Positions 9,608 through 20,904 of a DNA stretch of 64,000 bases are shown here, in pieces. Under the pieces are notes generated by a model. It was not told the origin of the DNA and searched no databases. It saw only the letters and a list, made by a program, of their open reading frames with translations. Origin of the DNA: Pseudomonadota bacterium. Lineage in GTDB: Bacteria > Pseudomonadota > Alphaproteobacteria > Acetobacterales > Acetobacteraceae. The stretch covers positions 20,411 through 84,410 of the forward strand of contig JAJYYH010000025.1 of NCBI GenBank assembly GCA_021801255.1, given 5' to 3'. Made by a program: the position numbers and the translations under genes. The stretch's first letter is position 1. The number at the start of each line of letters is the position of its first letter.

Positions 9608-10561
9608 TCAGGCGCAAAGCCGCTGGCGCGCGGCGGCGTATTCGCGCTTGAGGCGGGCGATCAGCGCTGCTGCCGGAACCACGTCGCGCACCGCGCCGAT
9701 CCCCTGGCCGGAGCCCCAGATATCCTTCCATGGTTTCTTCCGATCGCTGGAAAAACTCATCTTCGAGGGGTCGGATTGCGGCAGGTTATCGGGGTCCAAT
9801 CCGGCATTGACGATGCTGGCGCGGAGATAATTGCCATGCACGCCAGTGAAAAGATTGGTATAGACGATGTCATCGGCGCTGCCCGCAACGATCGCTTCCT
9901 TGTAGGCTGCCGTGGCGTTGGCTTCCGCCGTCGCGATGAAGGCCGAGCCGATATAGGCGAGATCGGCGCCCGCGGCACGCGCCGCGAGCACCCCGTCCCC
10001 GGTCGCGATCGCGCCTGAAAGCGCCAGCGGGCCAGCGAACCAGGCGCGGATTTCCTGCACCAGGGCAAACGGCGAGATGCGCCCGGCATGCCCACCGGCA
10101 CCGGCGGCGACCGCGATCAGGCCATCGGCGCCCTTCTCGATCGCCTTGCGGGCAAAGCCGTTATTGATCACGTCGTGCAGAACGAGACCGCCATAGGCAT
10201 GGATGGCCGCGTTGACCTCGGCGCGCGCCCCGAGCGAGGTGATCACCACCGGCACGCGATGACGCACGCAGAGCGCCAGATCCTGCTCAAGCCGGTCGTT
10301 GGAGCGATGCACGATCAGATTGACCGCGAAGGGCGCCGATGGCGCTTCGGGATGCACCGCGTCATGGGCGTCGAGGGCGGCGCGGATGCGCGTGAGCCAC
10401 TCGCCCAGCATCTCCACAGGGCGGGCATTGAGCGAGGGAAACGCCCCGATGACGCCGGCGGTGCACTGCGCGATCACCAGATCGGGATTGGAGACGATGA
10501 ACAGCGGCGCGCCAATGGCCGGCAACGCCAGCCGCTCGGCGATGGCCGAGGGGAGGGTCAT
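9608..10561 (-). CDS. Nitronate monooxygenase family protein (NMO/2-nitropropane dioxygenase)
   Basis: A 317-residue FMN-dependent TIM-barrel protein that would oxidise alkyl nitronates such as propionate-3-nitronate. The key motif is AVAAGAGGHAGRISPFALVQEI, with the conserved GGHAG histidine used as catalytic base, followed by LSGAIATGDGVLAARAAGADLAYIGSAFIATAEA for phosphate binding. Length and motif order fit the family. It is monocistronic on the minus strand, convergent with the glycosylase and divergent from the transporter/pim unit across 277 bases. Members are often annotated as enoyl-ACP reductase II or nitronate monooxygenase without proof; the substrate here is unverified. Confidence 0.9.
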   Translation of the reverse strand: MTLPSAIAERLALPAIGAPLFIVSNPDLVIAQCTAGVIGAFPSLNARPVEMLGEWLTRIRAALDAHDAVHPEAPSAPFAVNLIVHRSNDRLEQDLALCVRHRVPVVITSLGARAEVNAAIHAYGGLVLHDVINNGFARKAIEKGADGLIAVAAGAGGHAGRISPFALVQEIRAWFAGPLALSGAIATGDGVLAARAAGADLAYIGSAFIATAEANATAAYKEAIVAGSADDIVYTNLFTGVHGNYLRASIVNAGLDPDNLPQSDPSKMSFSSDRKKPWKDIWGSGQGIGAVRDVVPAAALIARLKREYAAARQRLCA

Positions 10562-10838
10562 CAGCCGATATTCCCCGGCATCCCGGCGGCTGGGCAGAAT
10601 TCTTCCTTCACGTTAACTTCCTTCCCTAAAGGTTATCCCCTGTTCATTGACACGACTTCGCGGCCGATGCCAGTCTCTTTTCTACAAGGGATCGCCTGGC
10701 GCGTTCAAGCAACCCGGCGCGCCGCGGTCGAGGCGGTGAAACGGCGGGGCAATCCGCCGACAAAATGATCGGGTTGTGCAGGCGCCTGGGGCCAGGGCCC
10801 GAAGATCGGGGATGGGTCAGGCACGAGGGGAGGCGTCG
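10562..10838. other. Divergent intergenic region upstream of the ABC importer/pim operon
   Basis: No gene is supported here. A -35-like TTGACA occurs at 10647-10652 on the plus strand but no good -10 box follows. A GC-rich hairpin with arms GGCGG and CCGCC lies near 10742-10757. The region is the only one large enough to hold the operon's main promoter and any regulator site; no regulator gene is adjacent. Confidence 0.4.
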
Positions 10839-12104
10839 ATGCCGAAAATAGCCGCTCATTTGCGTGGCCGCTCCTGGCTTGTTGTGAAATTTCTCGCCGC
10901 GCCGGTGTTCGCCGGTCTGCTGTTTGCTGCCACTCACGCCGCGGCCGCGGAGGTCGTGCAGATCGCCTATATTGATCCGTTGAGCGGCCCCTTCGCCTCC
11001 ACCGGGCAATTGGGCGAGGAGCATTTGCGTTTCGCAATCGACCGGGTGAACGCCGCCGAGGCGGCGGGCCCCGGGCGGCGTTTCGAACTGGTGGCGATGG
11101 ACAACGAGGTGAACCCGGAAAAATCGCTCACCCTGCTGCGCAAGGCGATCGATGGCGGCATCCACTACATCACCCAGGGCAATGGCTCCTCGGTCGCCTT
11201 CGCGCTGTCGGACGCGGTAGCGAAGAACAACCGTCGCGATCCCACGCATGCCGTCGTCTATCTCAACTACGCCGCCGTCGATCCCGGCCTGACGAATGGC
11301 AAGTGCAACTGGTGGCATTTCCGCTTCGACGCCGATAGCGACATGAAGATGAAGGCCCTGGCGAGCTATCTGGTTGGGCGCGCCGATATCCATAAGGTCT
11401 ATATCTTCAACCCGGATTATTCCTTCGGCCAGTCGGTGGAAAAAGCCGCGATCGCGATGATCGGCAACCAGCGTCCCGATCTCACGATCGTCGGCGCCGA
11501 GCGCGTGCCGCTCGGCAAAGTTACCGATTTCACGCCCTACATCGCCAAGATGCGCGCCGTCGGCGCGGATGCCGTCGTCACCGGCAATTGGGGCGCCGAT
11601 CTCACCCTTCTGGTCAAGGCCGCCGCCGATACCGGCTTTAACGCCACCTTCTTCACCTATTATCTCGGCGCGCGGGAAACCGTTCAGGCGGTGGGCATGG
11701 CGGGCAAGGGCGATGCCCAGATCAGCGAGTGGCACGAGAATGTCGATGCTCCGGCGATCGACAAGATGGCTGCCGCATTCAACGCCAAATATCACGAGAA
11801 TTTCTACTACTGGCGCGTCGTCGATATGATCGACACGCTCGCCGCGGCGATGAAGGAGGCCGGCAGCACCGATCCCCTGAAGGTCAGCCGGGTGCTCTCG
11901 GGGATGAAATTCTCAACCCCGCTCGGGGCGGAAGAAATCCGCGCCGACAACCATCAATTGCTGCAACCGATGTATATCTCGGTGCTCGCCCCCGACATGC
12001 CGCACATGTTTCCCGGCGTTCCCCTCGGCTTCAAGACCATCAAGCGATTCGACGCCGAGGCGACGCGGCTGCCGACCACCTGTAGCCTGAAGGCGCCGGA
12101 CTGA
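10839..12104 (+). CDS. Branched-chain-type ABC transporter substrate-binding protein
   Basis: A 421-residue periplasmic binding protein of the LivJ/LivK type (Peripla_BP_6). It has a Sec signal peptide with hydrophobic core WLVVKFLAAPVFAGLLFAA and likely cleavage after THAAAA near residue 37. The mature start EVVQIAYIDPLSGPFASTG is typical. Start ATG 10839 is set by the AGGGGAGG ribosome-binding site; the frame is open further upstream without support. It is the first gene of a complete importer (SBP, two permeases, two ATPases) that runs straight into pimFABCD, so a dicarboxylate or aromatic-derived acid is a better guess for ligand than an amino acid (inference from context). Confidence 0.93.
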   Translation: MPKIAAHLRGRSWLVVKFLAAPVFAGLLFAATHAAAAEVVQIAYIDPLSGPFASTGQLGEEHLRFAIDRVNAAEAAGPGRRFELVAMDNEVNPEKSLTLLRKAIDGGIHYITQGNGSSVAFALSDAVAKNNRRDPTHAVVYLNYAAVDPGLTNGKCNWWHFRFDADSDMKMKALASYLVGRADIHKVYIFNPDYSFGQSVEKAAIAMIGNQRPDLTIVGAERVPLGKVTDFTPYIAKMRAVGADAVVTGNWGADLTLLVKAAADTGFNATFFTYYLGARETVQAVGMAGKGDAQISEWHENVDAPAIDKMAAAFNAKYHENFYYWRVVDMIDTLAAAMKEAGSTDPLKVSRVLSGMKFSTPLGAEEIRADNHQLLQPMYISVLAPDMPHMFPGVPLGFKTIKRFDAEATRLPTTCSLKAPD

Positions 12105-12126
12105 GCGCGGCACCAGGGCCGACGCC

Positions 12127-13065
12127 ATGGAAGGCCTGCTGCTGGTTCTGCTCAACGGGCTGGTCTATGGGCTGTTGCTGTTCATGCTCTCGAGCGGCCT
12201 CACGCTGATCGTCGGCATGATGGGCGTGCTCAATTTCGCGCATGCGAGTTTTTACATGCTCGGCGCCTATTTTGCTTACACGATCAGCGTCGGCCTCGGC
12301 TTCTGGCCAGCGCTGATCATCGCCCCGCTGCTCGTGGGCGGCCTCGGCGCGCTGGTCGAGCGCTACGGCCTCCGCGCCGTGCATCGGCATGGCAAGCTCG
12401 CCGAATTGCTGTTCACCGTCGGTCTCGCCTTCGTCATCGGCGAGATCGTGCCGCTGATCTGGGGGCGGCCGGCGGTGCCCTACCGCGTCCCGGCGGTGCT
12501 CGATTTCCCCGCCTTCGCCCTTGGCGGGATCAACTATCAGGCCTACCGGCTGTTCATGATGGGCGTTTCGGTGGCGATCTTCGCCGGTCTCTATGCCGCG
12601 CTGGCGCGCACCCGTCTCGGCCTCGTCATTCGCGCGGCACTGACGCATCCCGAGATGGTCGGCATGCTCGGCCATAACGTGCCGCGCGTGTTTACGCTGG
12701 TGTTCGGCGCCGGCTGCGCGCTCGCCGGTCTCGCCGGGGTCATCGGCGGCAATGTCTTCACCACCTCGCCGGGCATGGCGGAGGCGCTCGGCGCCATCGT
12801 CTTCGCCGTCGTCATCATGGGCGGACTCGGCTCCATTCCCGGCGCCTTGTTGGCCTCGCTCGCCATCGGCTTTATTCAAACCGCCTCCGTGACACTGGAC
12901 ACGCCGCTCGGCGTCCTGCTGGGCCGGCTCGGCATGGCGGTCGATCCGCATGGCGCCCTGGCGGAAATCACCATCGCGCGCGCCGCCCCCGCCGTGCCCT
13001 ACCTTCTCCTGGTGCTGGTTCTGGTCGTGCATCCGCGCGGCCTGATGGGCGCGCGCGCCGATTAA
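12127..13065 (+). CDS. Branched-chain-type ABC transporter permease (LivH family)
   Basis: A 312-residue inner-membrane permease with about eight hydrophobic segments, beginning MEGLLLVLLNGLVYGLLLFM. LNFAHASFYMLGAYF near residues 37-51 is the LivH signature, and GGLGSIPGALLASLAIGF near the C-terminus is the coupling region that contacts the ATPase. It starts 22 bases after the binding-protein gene and ends one base before livM. It would form the heteromeric channel with LivM. Confidence 0.95.
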   Translation: MEGLLLVLLNGLVYGLLLFMLSSGLTLIVGMMGVLNFAHASFYMLGAYFAYTISVGLGFWPALIIAPLLVGGLGALVERYGLRAVHRHGKLAELLFTVGLAFVIGEIVPLIWGRPAVPYRVPAVLDFPAFALGGINYQAYRLFMMGVSVAIFAGLYAALARTRLGLVIRAALTHPEMVGMLGHNVPRVFTLVFGAGCALAGLAGVIGGNVFTTSPGMAEALGAIVFAVVIMGGLGSIPGALLASLAIGFIQTASVTLDTPLGVLLGRLGMAVDPHGALAEITIARAAPAVPYLLLVLVLVVHPRGLMGARAD

Positions 13066-13066
13066 A

Positions 13067-14365
13067 ATGGCGGACCAAGCCGCGCCTCAGACCGCTCTGC
13101 TCGCTGGCGTGCCAGGGCGCTCGCGCGCCTGGATGATCTGGCTCGCCGCCACCGCGGCGCTCGCCCTCGTCGCGCCGCATCTGCTGGCCAGCGGCTTCGG
13201 TATTTCGCTGCTCAACCGCATGGCGATCGCGATCGTCTTCGCGCTCTCCTTCAACATGCTGCTCGGGCAGGGCGGCATGCTCGATTTCGGCCACGCGGTG
13301 TTTTTCGGCCTCGGTGGATTTGCCACGATGCATCTGCTGAAACTCGCCGATGCCGGAATTTTTCTCCCCGTGCCGCTGTTGCCGCTGGCCGGTGCGCTGG
13401 GGGGCCTCGTTTCGGCCGTGCCGGCGGGATGGGTCGCGACCCGCCGCGAAGGCACCTCGTTTGCCATGGTGACACTCGGGATCGCCGAATTGGCGGTCGC
13501 CTTCGTCGTCATGCTGCCGCAATGGTTTGGCGGCGAGGAGGGCGTCTCCGGCGACCGCTCGGCGGAGCCCGCGCTGTTCGGCTTCGATTTCGGCGCCGCC
13601 TTGCAGATCTATTATGTCATCGCCGCCTGGGCGCTGCTCGCGGCAGTGCTGATGTGGGCGATCACGCGCACCCCGCTCGGCCGGCTCACCAACGCGGTGC
13701 GCGACAATCCATTGCGGGTCGATTTTCTCGGCTACGATCCGGCCCGCATCCGTTTTCTGTGCTTCGCTCTGGCCGGTCTCTTTGCCGGGGTTGCCGGCGG
13801 CATGCAGGCGCTCAATGACGAAATCGTCACGGTCAGCAATATCGGCTCGGCGGCGTCGGGTGCGGTGCTGCTGATGACCTATATCGGCGGCGTCGGCACT
13901 TTTTGGGGGCCGGTGCTGGGCGCGATCGTCGTCACCTTGCTGCAGATGGCGCTCGGCACCCTCACCGATGCATGGCAGCTCTATTCCGGCCTGCTGTTCG
14001 TGTTCATGGTGCTGTGGGCGCCGGGCGGCTTGTCGGGGATTATCCTGAGCCACGCACCGCTCCTGCGCGCAGGCCTCGGCCATCGCCTGTTGGCACGCTA
14101 TCTCGCCGTCGTGCCGGCGGCTCTGCTGACACTTGCCGGCCTCATTGGTCTGGCCGAGATGGCCTATCGGCTTCAGGCGGTGCGGAGCGGCGGGGCACCG
14201 GGGCGGCTCTTCGGCTTTGCCGTGATGCCGACCGATCCGGTGGCGTGGGTGGCGCCGACGCTGTTGCTGCTGGGGGGGCTTCTCGCGCTCCGCAGCCTCG
14301 CGCCCCGGGCACGGGCGGCTTGGCAGGAGGCGCACACGCTTCTCGCGCGCGGGACGCCGAGATGA
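13067..14365 (+). CDS. Branched-chain-type ABC transporter permease (LivM family), C-terminally extended
   Basis: A 432-residue permease. Residues 1-325 match LivM, with MLLGQGGMLDFGHAVFFGLGGF and the coupling motif GGVGTFWGPVLGAIVV. About 105 further residues carry two more hydrophobic segments, so it is longer than the usual 320-350-residue LivM. The start ATG 13067 is one base after the livH stop; its stop overlaps the livG start (ATGA at 14362-14365), indicating translational coupling. The extension has no motif I recognise and ends in a basic, Arg-rich tail on the cytoplasmic side (topology inferred). Confidence 0.93.
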   Translation: MADQAAPQTALLAGVPGRSRAWMIWLAATAALALVAPHLLASGFGISLLNRMAIAIVFALSFNMLLGQGGMLDFGHAVFFGLGGFATMHLLKLADAGIFLPVPLLPLAGALGGLVSAVPAGWVATRREGTSFAMVTLGIAELAVAFVVMLPQWFGGEEGVSGDRSAEPALFGFDFGAALQIYYVIAAWALLAAVLMWAITRTPLGRLTNAVRDNPLRVDFLGYDPARIRFLCFALAGLFAGVAGGMQALNDEIVTVSNIGSAASGAVLLMTYIGGVGTFWGPVLGAIVVTLLQMALGTLTDAWQLYSGLLFVFMVLWAPGGLSGIILSHAPLLRAGLGHRLLARYLAVVPAALLTLAGLIGLAEMAYRLQAVRSGGAPGRLFGFAVMPTDPVAWVAPTLLLLGGLLALRSLAPRARAAWQEAHTLLARGTPR

Positions 14366-15126
14366 CCGAAAACACCGCGCTGGCGCTCGAGGATCTCCAT
14401 AAAAGCTTTGGTGCGACCGCCATCATTCGCGGCGTCTCGCTCGACATCAGGGCGGGATCCTGCCACGCCATCATCGGCCCGAACGGGGCTGGCAAATCGA
14501 CGCTTTTTCATCTCATCACCGGCCGCCTGAAGCTCGATCGCGGCCGCATTCGCCTCGCGGGCCACGACATTACCGGGCTTTCGCCGCATCGCGTCTTCCG
14601 TCACGGCCTGGCGCGCAGTTTTCAGGTCACGAGCCTTTTCCCAAGGCTTTCAGTGTTCGAGAATCTGCGCGTCGCGGCGATGTGGCAGGCGCGCTGCGGC
14701 CACGCCTATTGGCGCTCGGTTGCGGGCTATCCCGGTCTGCACGGCCGCGTCCTGGACATGCTCGAAAATCTCCATCTCACCCCGCGCCGCAACGTGCCCG
14801 CCGCCGCCCTCGCCTATGCCGAACAACGAACATTGGAAATCGGCCTGGCGCTGATCGGGGGGGCGCACACCATACTGCTCGACGAGCCAACCGCCGGCAT
14901 GAGCCGCGCCGAGACCGAGCGCGCGGTCGCTCTCCTGCGCCGCCTCGCTGGCGGGCGAACCCTGGTGCTGATCGAGCATGATCTCTCGGTGGTCTTCGAT
15001 CTCGCCGATACCATCAGCGTTCTCGCCGAAGGCCAGGTGATCGCGAGCGGCTCGCCGCAAACCGTGCGCGGCGATGCCGCGGTGCGCGCGGCCTATCTCG
15101 GCACCGCCGCCGAGGACCTCGCGTGA
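14362..15126 (+). CDS. ABC transporter ATP-binding protein (LivG family)
   Basis: A 254-residue ATPase: Walker A GPNGAGKST, Q-loop region RSFQVTSLF, Walker B ILLDEPTAGM and switch His in LIEHD. The ABC signature reads LAYAEQR where LivG proteins usually have LAYGEQR or LSYGEQR, so the central glycine that contacts ATP is alanine. The insert typical of LivG is present at about residues 100-150. The start overlaps the livM stop by four bases and the stop overlaps the livF start. Partner of LivF in powering the importer. Confidence 0.95.
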   Translation: MTENTALALEDLHKSFGATAIIRGVSLDIRAGSCHAIIGPNGAGKSTLFHLITGRLKLDRGRIRLAGHDITGLSPHRVFRHGLARSFQVTSLFPRLSVFENLRVAAMWQARCGHAYWRSVAGYPGLHGRVLDMLENLHLTPRRNVPAAALAYAEQRTLEIGLALIGGAHTILLDEPTAGMSRAETERAVALLRRLAGGRTLVLIEHDLSVVFDLADTISVLAEGQVIASGSPQTVRGDAAVRAAYLGTAAEDLA

Positions 15127-15824
15127 TGCTCCGCGTGCGCGGGCTCGACGCCTGGTACGGCAAGAGCCAAGTGCTGCGCGGCGTCGATCTCGAGATCGCC
15201 GCGGGCGAGATCGTGGCGCTCCTCGGGCGCAACGGCGCCGGGCGCTCAACCACGCTGAAAGCGATCATGGGCGCGATCACCCGCGCCGGATCGATTATGT
15301 TCGACGGCGAGGAGATCAGCGCGCTGGCGCCGCATGAAGTGGCCTGGCGCGGGCTCGGCTACGTGCCCGAGGATCGCGCGATCTTTCCTGGCCTGAGCGT
15401 CGAGGAAAATCTCGTCCTCGGTGAAAAAGCCGACAGGCACGGGGAAAAACGCTTTCGCTTGGCCGACGCCTACGCACTGTTTCCGCGCCTCGCGGAGCGC
15501 GCGAAGGCACCTGCCGATGCGCTTTCGGGCGGCGAGCAGCAGATGCTCACCATCTGCCGCACCTTGCTCGGCAATCCGCGCTTGCTCATGGTGGACGAGC
15601 CCACCGAGGGGTTGGCGCCCATGATGGTGGAGCGCATCCAGAAACTTCTCGCGAGAGTTGCGGAGCTTGGCGTGACAATTCTGCTCGTCGAGCAAAAGCT
15701 GACGATCGCCTTGAAATTGGCCCGCCGCCTCTACGTCATGGGTCATGGCAGCGTGGTCTTCGAGGGCACGCCCGCGGCGTTTGCCAGCAATGCAAAAATC
15801 CGCCAGGAATGGCTGGAAGTGTGA
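15123..15824 (+). CDS. ABC transporter ATP-binding protein (LivF family)
   Basis: A 233-residue ATPase of the LivF group with signature ALSGGEQQML, Walker B LLMVDEPTEGLAP and switch region LLVEQ. Walker A reads GRNGAGRST, with Arg41 in place of the phosphate-binding lysine. I recall the same K-to-R change in some proteobacterial LivF proteins, so it need not mean loss of function. The start is GTG 15123 or ATG 15126; either way it overlaps the livG stop. The next gene, pimF, begins 29 bases downstream on the same strand, which supports one transcript for transport and catabolism. Confidence 0.95.
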   Translation: MMLRVRGLDAWYGKSQVLRGVDLEIAAGEIVALLGRNGAGRSTTLKAIMGAITRAGSIMFDGEEISALAPHEVAWRGLGYVPEDRAIFPGLSVEENLVLGEKADRHGEKRFRLADAYALFPRLAERAKAPADALSGGEQQMLTICRTLLGNPRLLMVDEPTEGLAPMMVERIQKLLARVAELGVTILLVEQKLTIALKLARRLYVMGHGSVVFEGTPAAFASNAKIRQEWLEV

Positions 15825-15853
15825 CACAAGAGAGGCCAGGGGAGAGAGCGCTC

Positions 15854-17968
<2,115 letters not shown>

Positions 17969-18013
17969 GCGGCGCGCTGGGAAGGGTGGGCTGAGAAGGG
18001 AGGGTAGACGGCG

Positions 18014-19690
18014 ATGAGCGGACAACGTCGGCATCCGTGGGAAGCGATCTACCCTCCCGGTCTCGACTGGAGGACGGAGATCGCCACCGGCACGCTGACC
18101 GACATGCTCGATGAAGCGGTCGCCGCTTATGGCGACCGGCCGGCGTTCGAATTCAACGATCGGCGCATGAGTTTCGCGGAATTCGGCGCCGCCGTTGCGC
18201 GCGCCGCCGCCGGCCTTGCCCGCTTGGGCGCCGGGCCCGGGCGCTCGGTTGCGCTTTATCTCGCCAATCTTCCTTATCATCCGATCGCGTTTTTCGCGGT
18301 GCTCCGCACCGGCGCCCGTGTCGTCCATCTCTCGCCACTCGATCCGCCGCGCGCGCTCCGATATAAGATGGAGGATAGCGAGTCTCGCATTCTGATCACC
18401 GCCAATCTCGCGGGCCTCATGGGGCCGGCCGAAACGCTGCTGCGGGAGGGGATCGCCAAACATCTCGTGGTCGGCGCCGCCGATGCCTGGGGGAAGCTGC
18501 CGGCCGCGCTTTCGCCCCTGCCAGCGGGCGCAATCGATTTCGCAAGCCTCGGCGAAGCGCCGGCACCGCCGGCATGGCCGCGCCTCACGCCAGATGACGT
18601 CGCGGTTCTGCAATATACCGGCGGCACCACGGGGTTGCCGCGGGCGGCGATGCTGACCCATGGCAATCTTACCGGCGCGGTCGCGATCTATAACGCCTGG
18701 CTTGCCGGCACCGGGCGAGGGTCACAACCGGACGACAAGATCATCGGCGTGCTCCCCTATTTTCATATCTATGCGCTGACCAACGTGCTTTTGCTCGGCA
18801 TCAGGAATGGCGTCGAGCAGCTCTTGCGGCCACGCTTTGATGTCGAGACCACGCTCCGCGACATCAGCGAGAAGCGGGCGACCAATTTTCCTGGCGTGCC
18901 GACAATGTGGATCGCGCTCGCCAATCACCCCAATCTCGGACAATGCGATCTATCGTCGCTACGTTCGATCGGCTCCGGCGGCGCGCCGCTGCCGCAAGAC
19001 GTCGCCGAGCGGCTGGAGCAGCTCACCGGCCATCGTCTCGGCGGCGGCTGGGGGATGACGGAAACCTCGCCCGCCGGCACCTCGCTGCTGCCCGGCCAGG
19101 CCTATCGCGCCGGGCTGATCGGCGTGCCGCTGCCCGGGATCGAGATGGATATCGCCGCTCTCGACGACCCTCACTGTGTCCTTGCGCCCGGCGAGCACGG
19201 CGAGATCCGCATCAAGGGGCCGAACGTCACCAAATCCTATTGGAAACGCCCGGAAGAAACCCAAAGCGCCTTCGCCGATGGCTGGTTCCTCACCGGCGAT
19301 ATCGGCTACATGGACGAGACGGGGCAATTCTATCTCGTCGACCGCAAGAAGGACATGATCATCTCTGGCGGTTTCAACGTCTATCCGACGATGATCGAAA
19401 ACGCGATCTATGAGCACCCTTCGGTTGCCGAGGTCATCGTGATCGGCGTGCCCGATGCCTATCGCGGCCAGGCGGCAAAAGCCTTCATCACCTTGCGCGA
19501 AGGCGCGGCGCCTTTCGCGCTCGAGGAATTGCGCACGTTTCTCGCCGACAAGCTCGGGCGCCACGAACTGCCGACGGCGCTCGAATTTCGCGACGCCCTA
19601 CCGCGCACCCCGGTCGGCAAGCTTTCCAAACGTGACTTGATCGAGCAGGAAACCAACAAGCGACCAGCCGACGCCACCGCGTCGCGCTGA
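18014..19690 (+). CDS. pimA: Acyl-CoA ligase (AMP-forming), PimA-like
   Basis: A 558-residue ANL-superfamily CoA ligase that activates a carboxylic acid as acyl-adenylate and then CoA thioester. Motifs in order: P-loop LQYTGGTTGLPRAAMLTH, adenylate motif GGGWGMTETSP, hinge VDRKKDMIISGGFN and the C-terminal catalytic lysine in RTPVGKLSKRDL. The ribosome-binding site GGGAGGG precedes ATG 18014. Its place between pimF and pimB indicates a mono- or dicarboxylate fed into the same beta-oxidation set. A general medium/long-chain fatty acid ligase is the alternative reading. Confidence 0.92.
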   Translation: MSGQRRHPWEAIYPPGLDWRTEIATGTLTDMLDEAVAAYGDRPAFEFNDRRMSFAEFGAAVARAAAGLARLGAGPGRSVALYLANLPYHPIAFFAVLRTGARVVHLSPLDPPRALRYKMEDSESRILITANLAGLMGPAETLLREGIAKHLVVGAADAWGKLPAALSPLPAGAIDFASLGEAPAPPAWPRLTPDDVAVLQYTGGTTGLPRAAMLTHGNLTGAVAIYNAWLAGTGRGSQPDDKIIGVLPYFHIYALTNVLLLGIRNGVEQLLRPRFDVETTLRDISEKRATNFPGVPTMWIALANHPNLGQCDLSSLRSIGSGGAPLPQDVAERLEQLTGHRLGGGWGMTETSPAGTSLLPGQAYRAGLIGVPLPGIEMDIAALDDPHCVLAPGEHGEIRIKGPNVTKSYWKRPEETQSAFADGWFLTGDIGYMDETGQFYLVDRKKDMIISGGFNVYPTMIENAIYEHPSVAEVIVIGVPDAYRGQAAKAFITLREGAAPFALEELRTFLADKLGRHELPTALEFRDALPRTPVGKLSKRDLIEQETNKRPADATASR

Positions 19691-19711
19691 GTGAGAGGAG
19701 CGAAAATACCC

Positions 19712-20893
19712 ATGGTCGAAGCCGTCATCGTCGCCACCGCTCGTACGCCCATCGGCAAAGCCGGGCGCGGCGCCTTCAATCTCACCCATGGCGCCGATCT
19801 CGGCGGCCATGTCATCCGCCATGCCGTCAGCCGCGCCGGGATCGATCCCGCCGAGGTCGAGGAGGTGGTGCTCGGTTGCGCCCAGCCGGAAGGGGCGACC
19901 GGCGGCAACATCGCCCGCCAGGCGGCGTTGCGCGCTGGCTTGCCGGTCAGCACCTCGGCGATGACGGTCAATCGCTTCTGCTCGTCGGGCCTTCAGGCGA
20001 TCGCCATCGCCGCGCAGCGGGTGATCCTGGATGGCGTGCCCGTGGCGGTCGCCGGCGGACTCGAATCGATCAGCCTGGTGCAGGATCACGCCAATCGCCA
20101 CCACGCCCGCAGCGAATGGCTCGAGGCGCACAAGCCGGAAATCTATCTGCCGATGATCGAGACCGCCGATATCGTGGCCGCCCGCTACAAAATCTCGCGC
20201 GAGGCGCAGGACGAATACGCGCTGCAGAGCCAGCAGCGCATCGCCGCGGCGCAGGCGGCGGGAAGGCTCGATGCCGAGATCGTGGCGATGAGTACGGTCA
20301 AAGCCGTGGTCAACAAGGAGACCGGCGAGATCACCCATCACCCCGTCACTCTGGAGCGCGACGAGTGCAACCGCGCTGACACGACACTTGAGGGGCTCGC
20401 CAAGCTCAAGCCGGTGCGCGGGCCGGAGCATTTCATCACCGCCGGCAATGCGAGCCAGCTTTCCGACGGCGCCAGCGCCTGCGTGGTGATGTCCGACCGC
20501 GAAGCGGCGCGGCGCGGCCTCTCGCCCCTTGGCGTTTTCCGTGGCCTGGCGATCGCCGGCTGCGAGCCCGATGAAATGGGCATCGGCCCGGTTTTCGCCG
20601 TGCCGCGCCTGCTCGAACGCCAGGGTCTCAAGCTCGAGGATATCGATCTCTGGGAACTGAACGAAGCCTTTGCCTCGCAGGTGCTCTATTGCCGCGATCG
20701 GCTCGGCATTCCGAACGATCGGCTCAATGTCGACGGCGGCTCGATTGCCATCGGCCATCCCTATGGCATGAGCGGCGCGCGCATGACCGGCCATGCCTTG
20801 ATCGAGGGCAAACGCCGCGGCGCCAAGCGTGCCGTGATCACGATGTGTATTGGCGGCGGCATGGGTGCCGCCGGCCTGTTCGAAATCCTCTGA
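19712..20893 (+). CDS. pimB: Acetyl-CoA acyltransferase (thiolase), PimB-like
   Basis: A 393-residue degradative thiolase that cleaves 3-oxoacyl-CoA with CoA. The nucleophile is the Cys in [12 protein letters not shown], the acid/base residues are in [17 protein letters not shown] and the second Cys in [31 protein letters not shown] is the family start, with GAGAGGAG upstream of ATG 19712. It lies 21 bases after pimA, with pimC starting 11 bases after its stop. All expected catalytic residues are present. Confidence 0.95.
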   Translation: MVEAVIVATARTPIGKAGRGAFNLTHGADLGGHVIRHAVSRAGIDPAEVEEVVLGCAQPEGATGGNIARQAALRAGLPVSTSAMTVNRFCSSGLQAIAIAAQRVILDGVPVAVAGGLESISLVQDHANRHHARSEWLEAHKPEIYLPMIETADIVAARYKISREAQDEYALQSQQRIAAAQAAGRLDAEIVAMSTVKAVVNKETGEITHHPVTLERDECNRADTTLEGLAKLKPVRGPEHFITAGNASQLSDGASACVVMSDREAARRGLSPLGVFRGLAIAGCEPDEMGIGPVFAVPRLLERQGLKLEDIDLWELNEAFASQVLYCRDRLGIPNDRLNVDGGSIAIGHPYGMSGARMTGHALIEGKRRGAKRAVITMCIGGGMGAAGLFEIL

Positions 20894-20904
20894 GGCAAAA
20901 AGTC

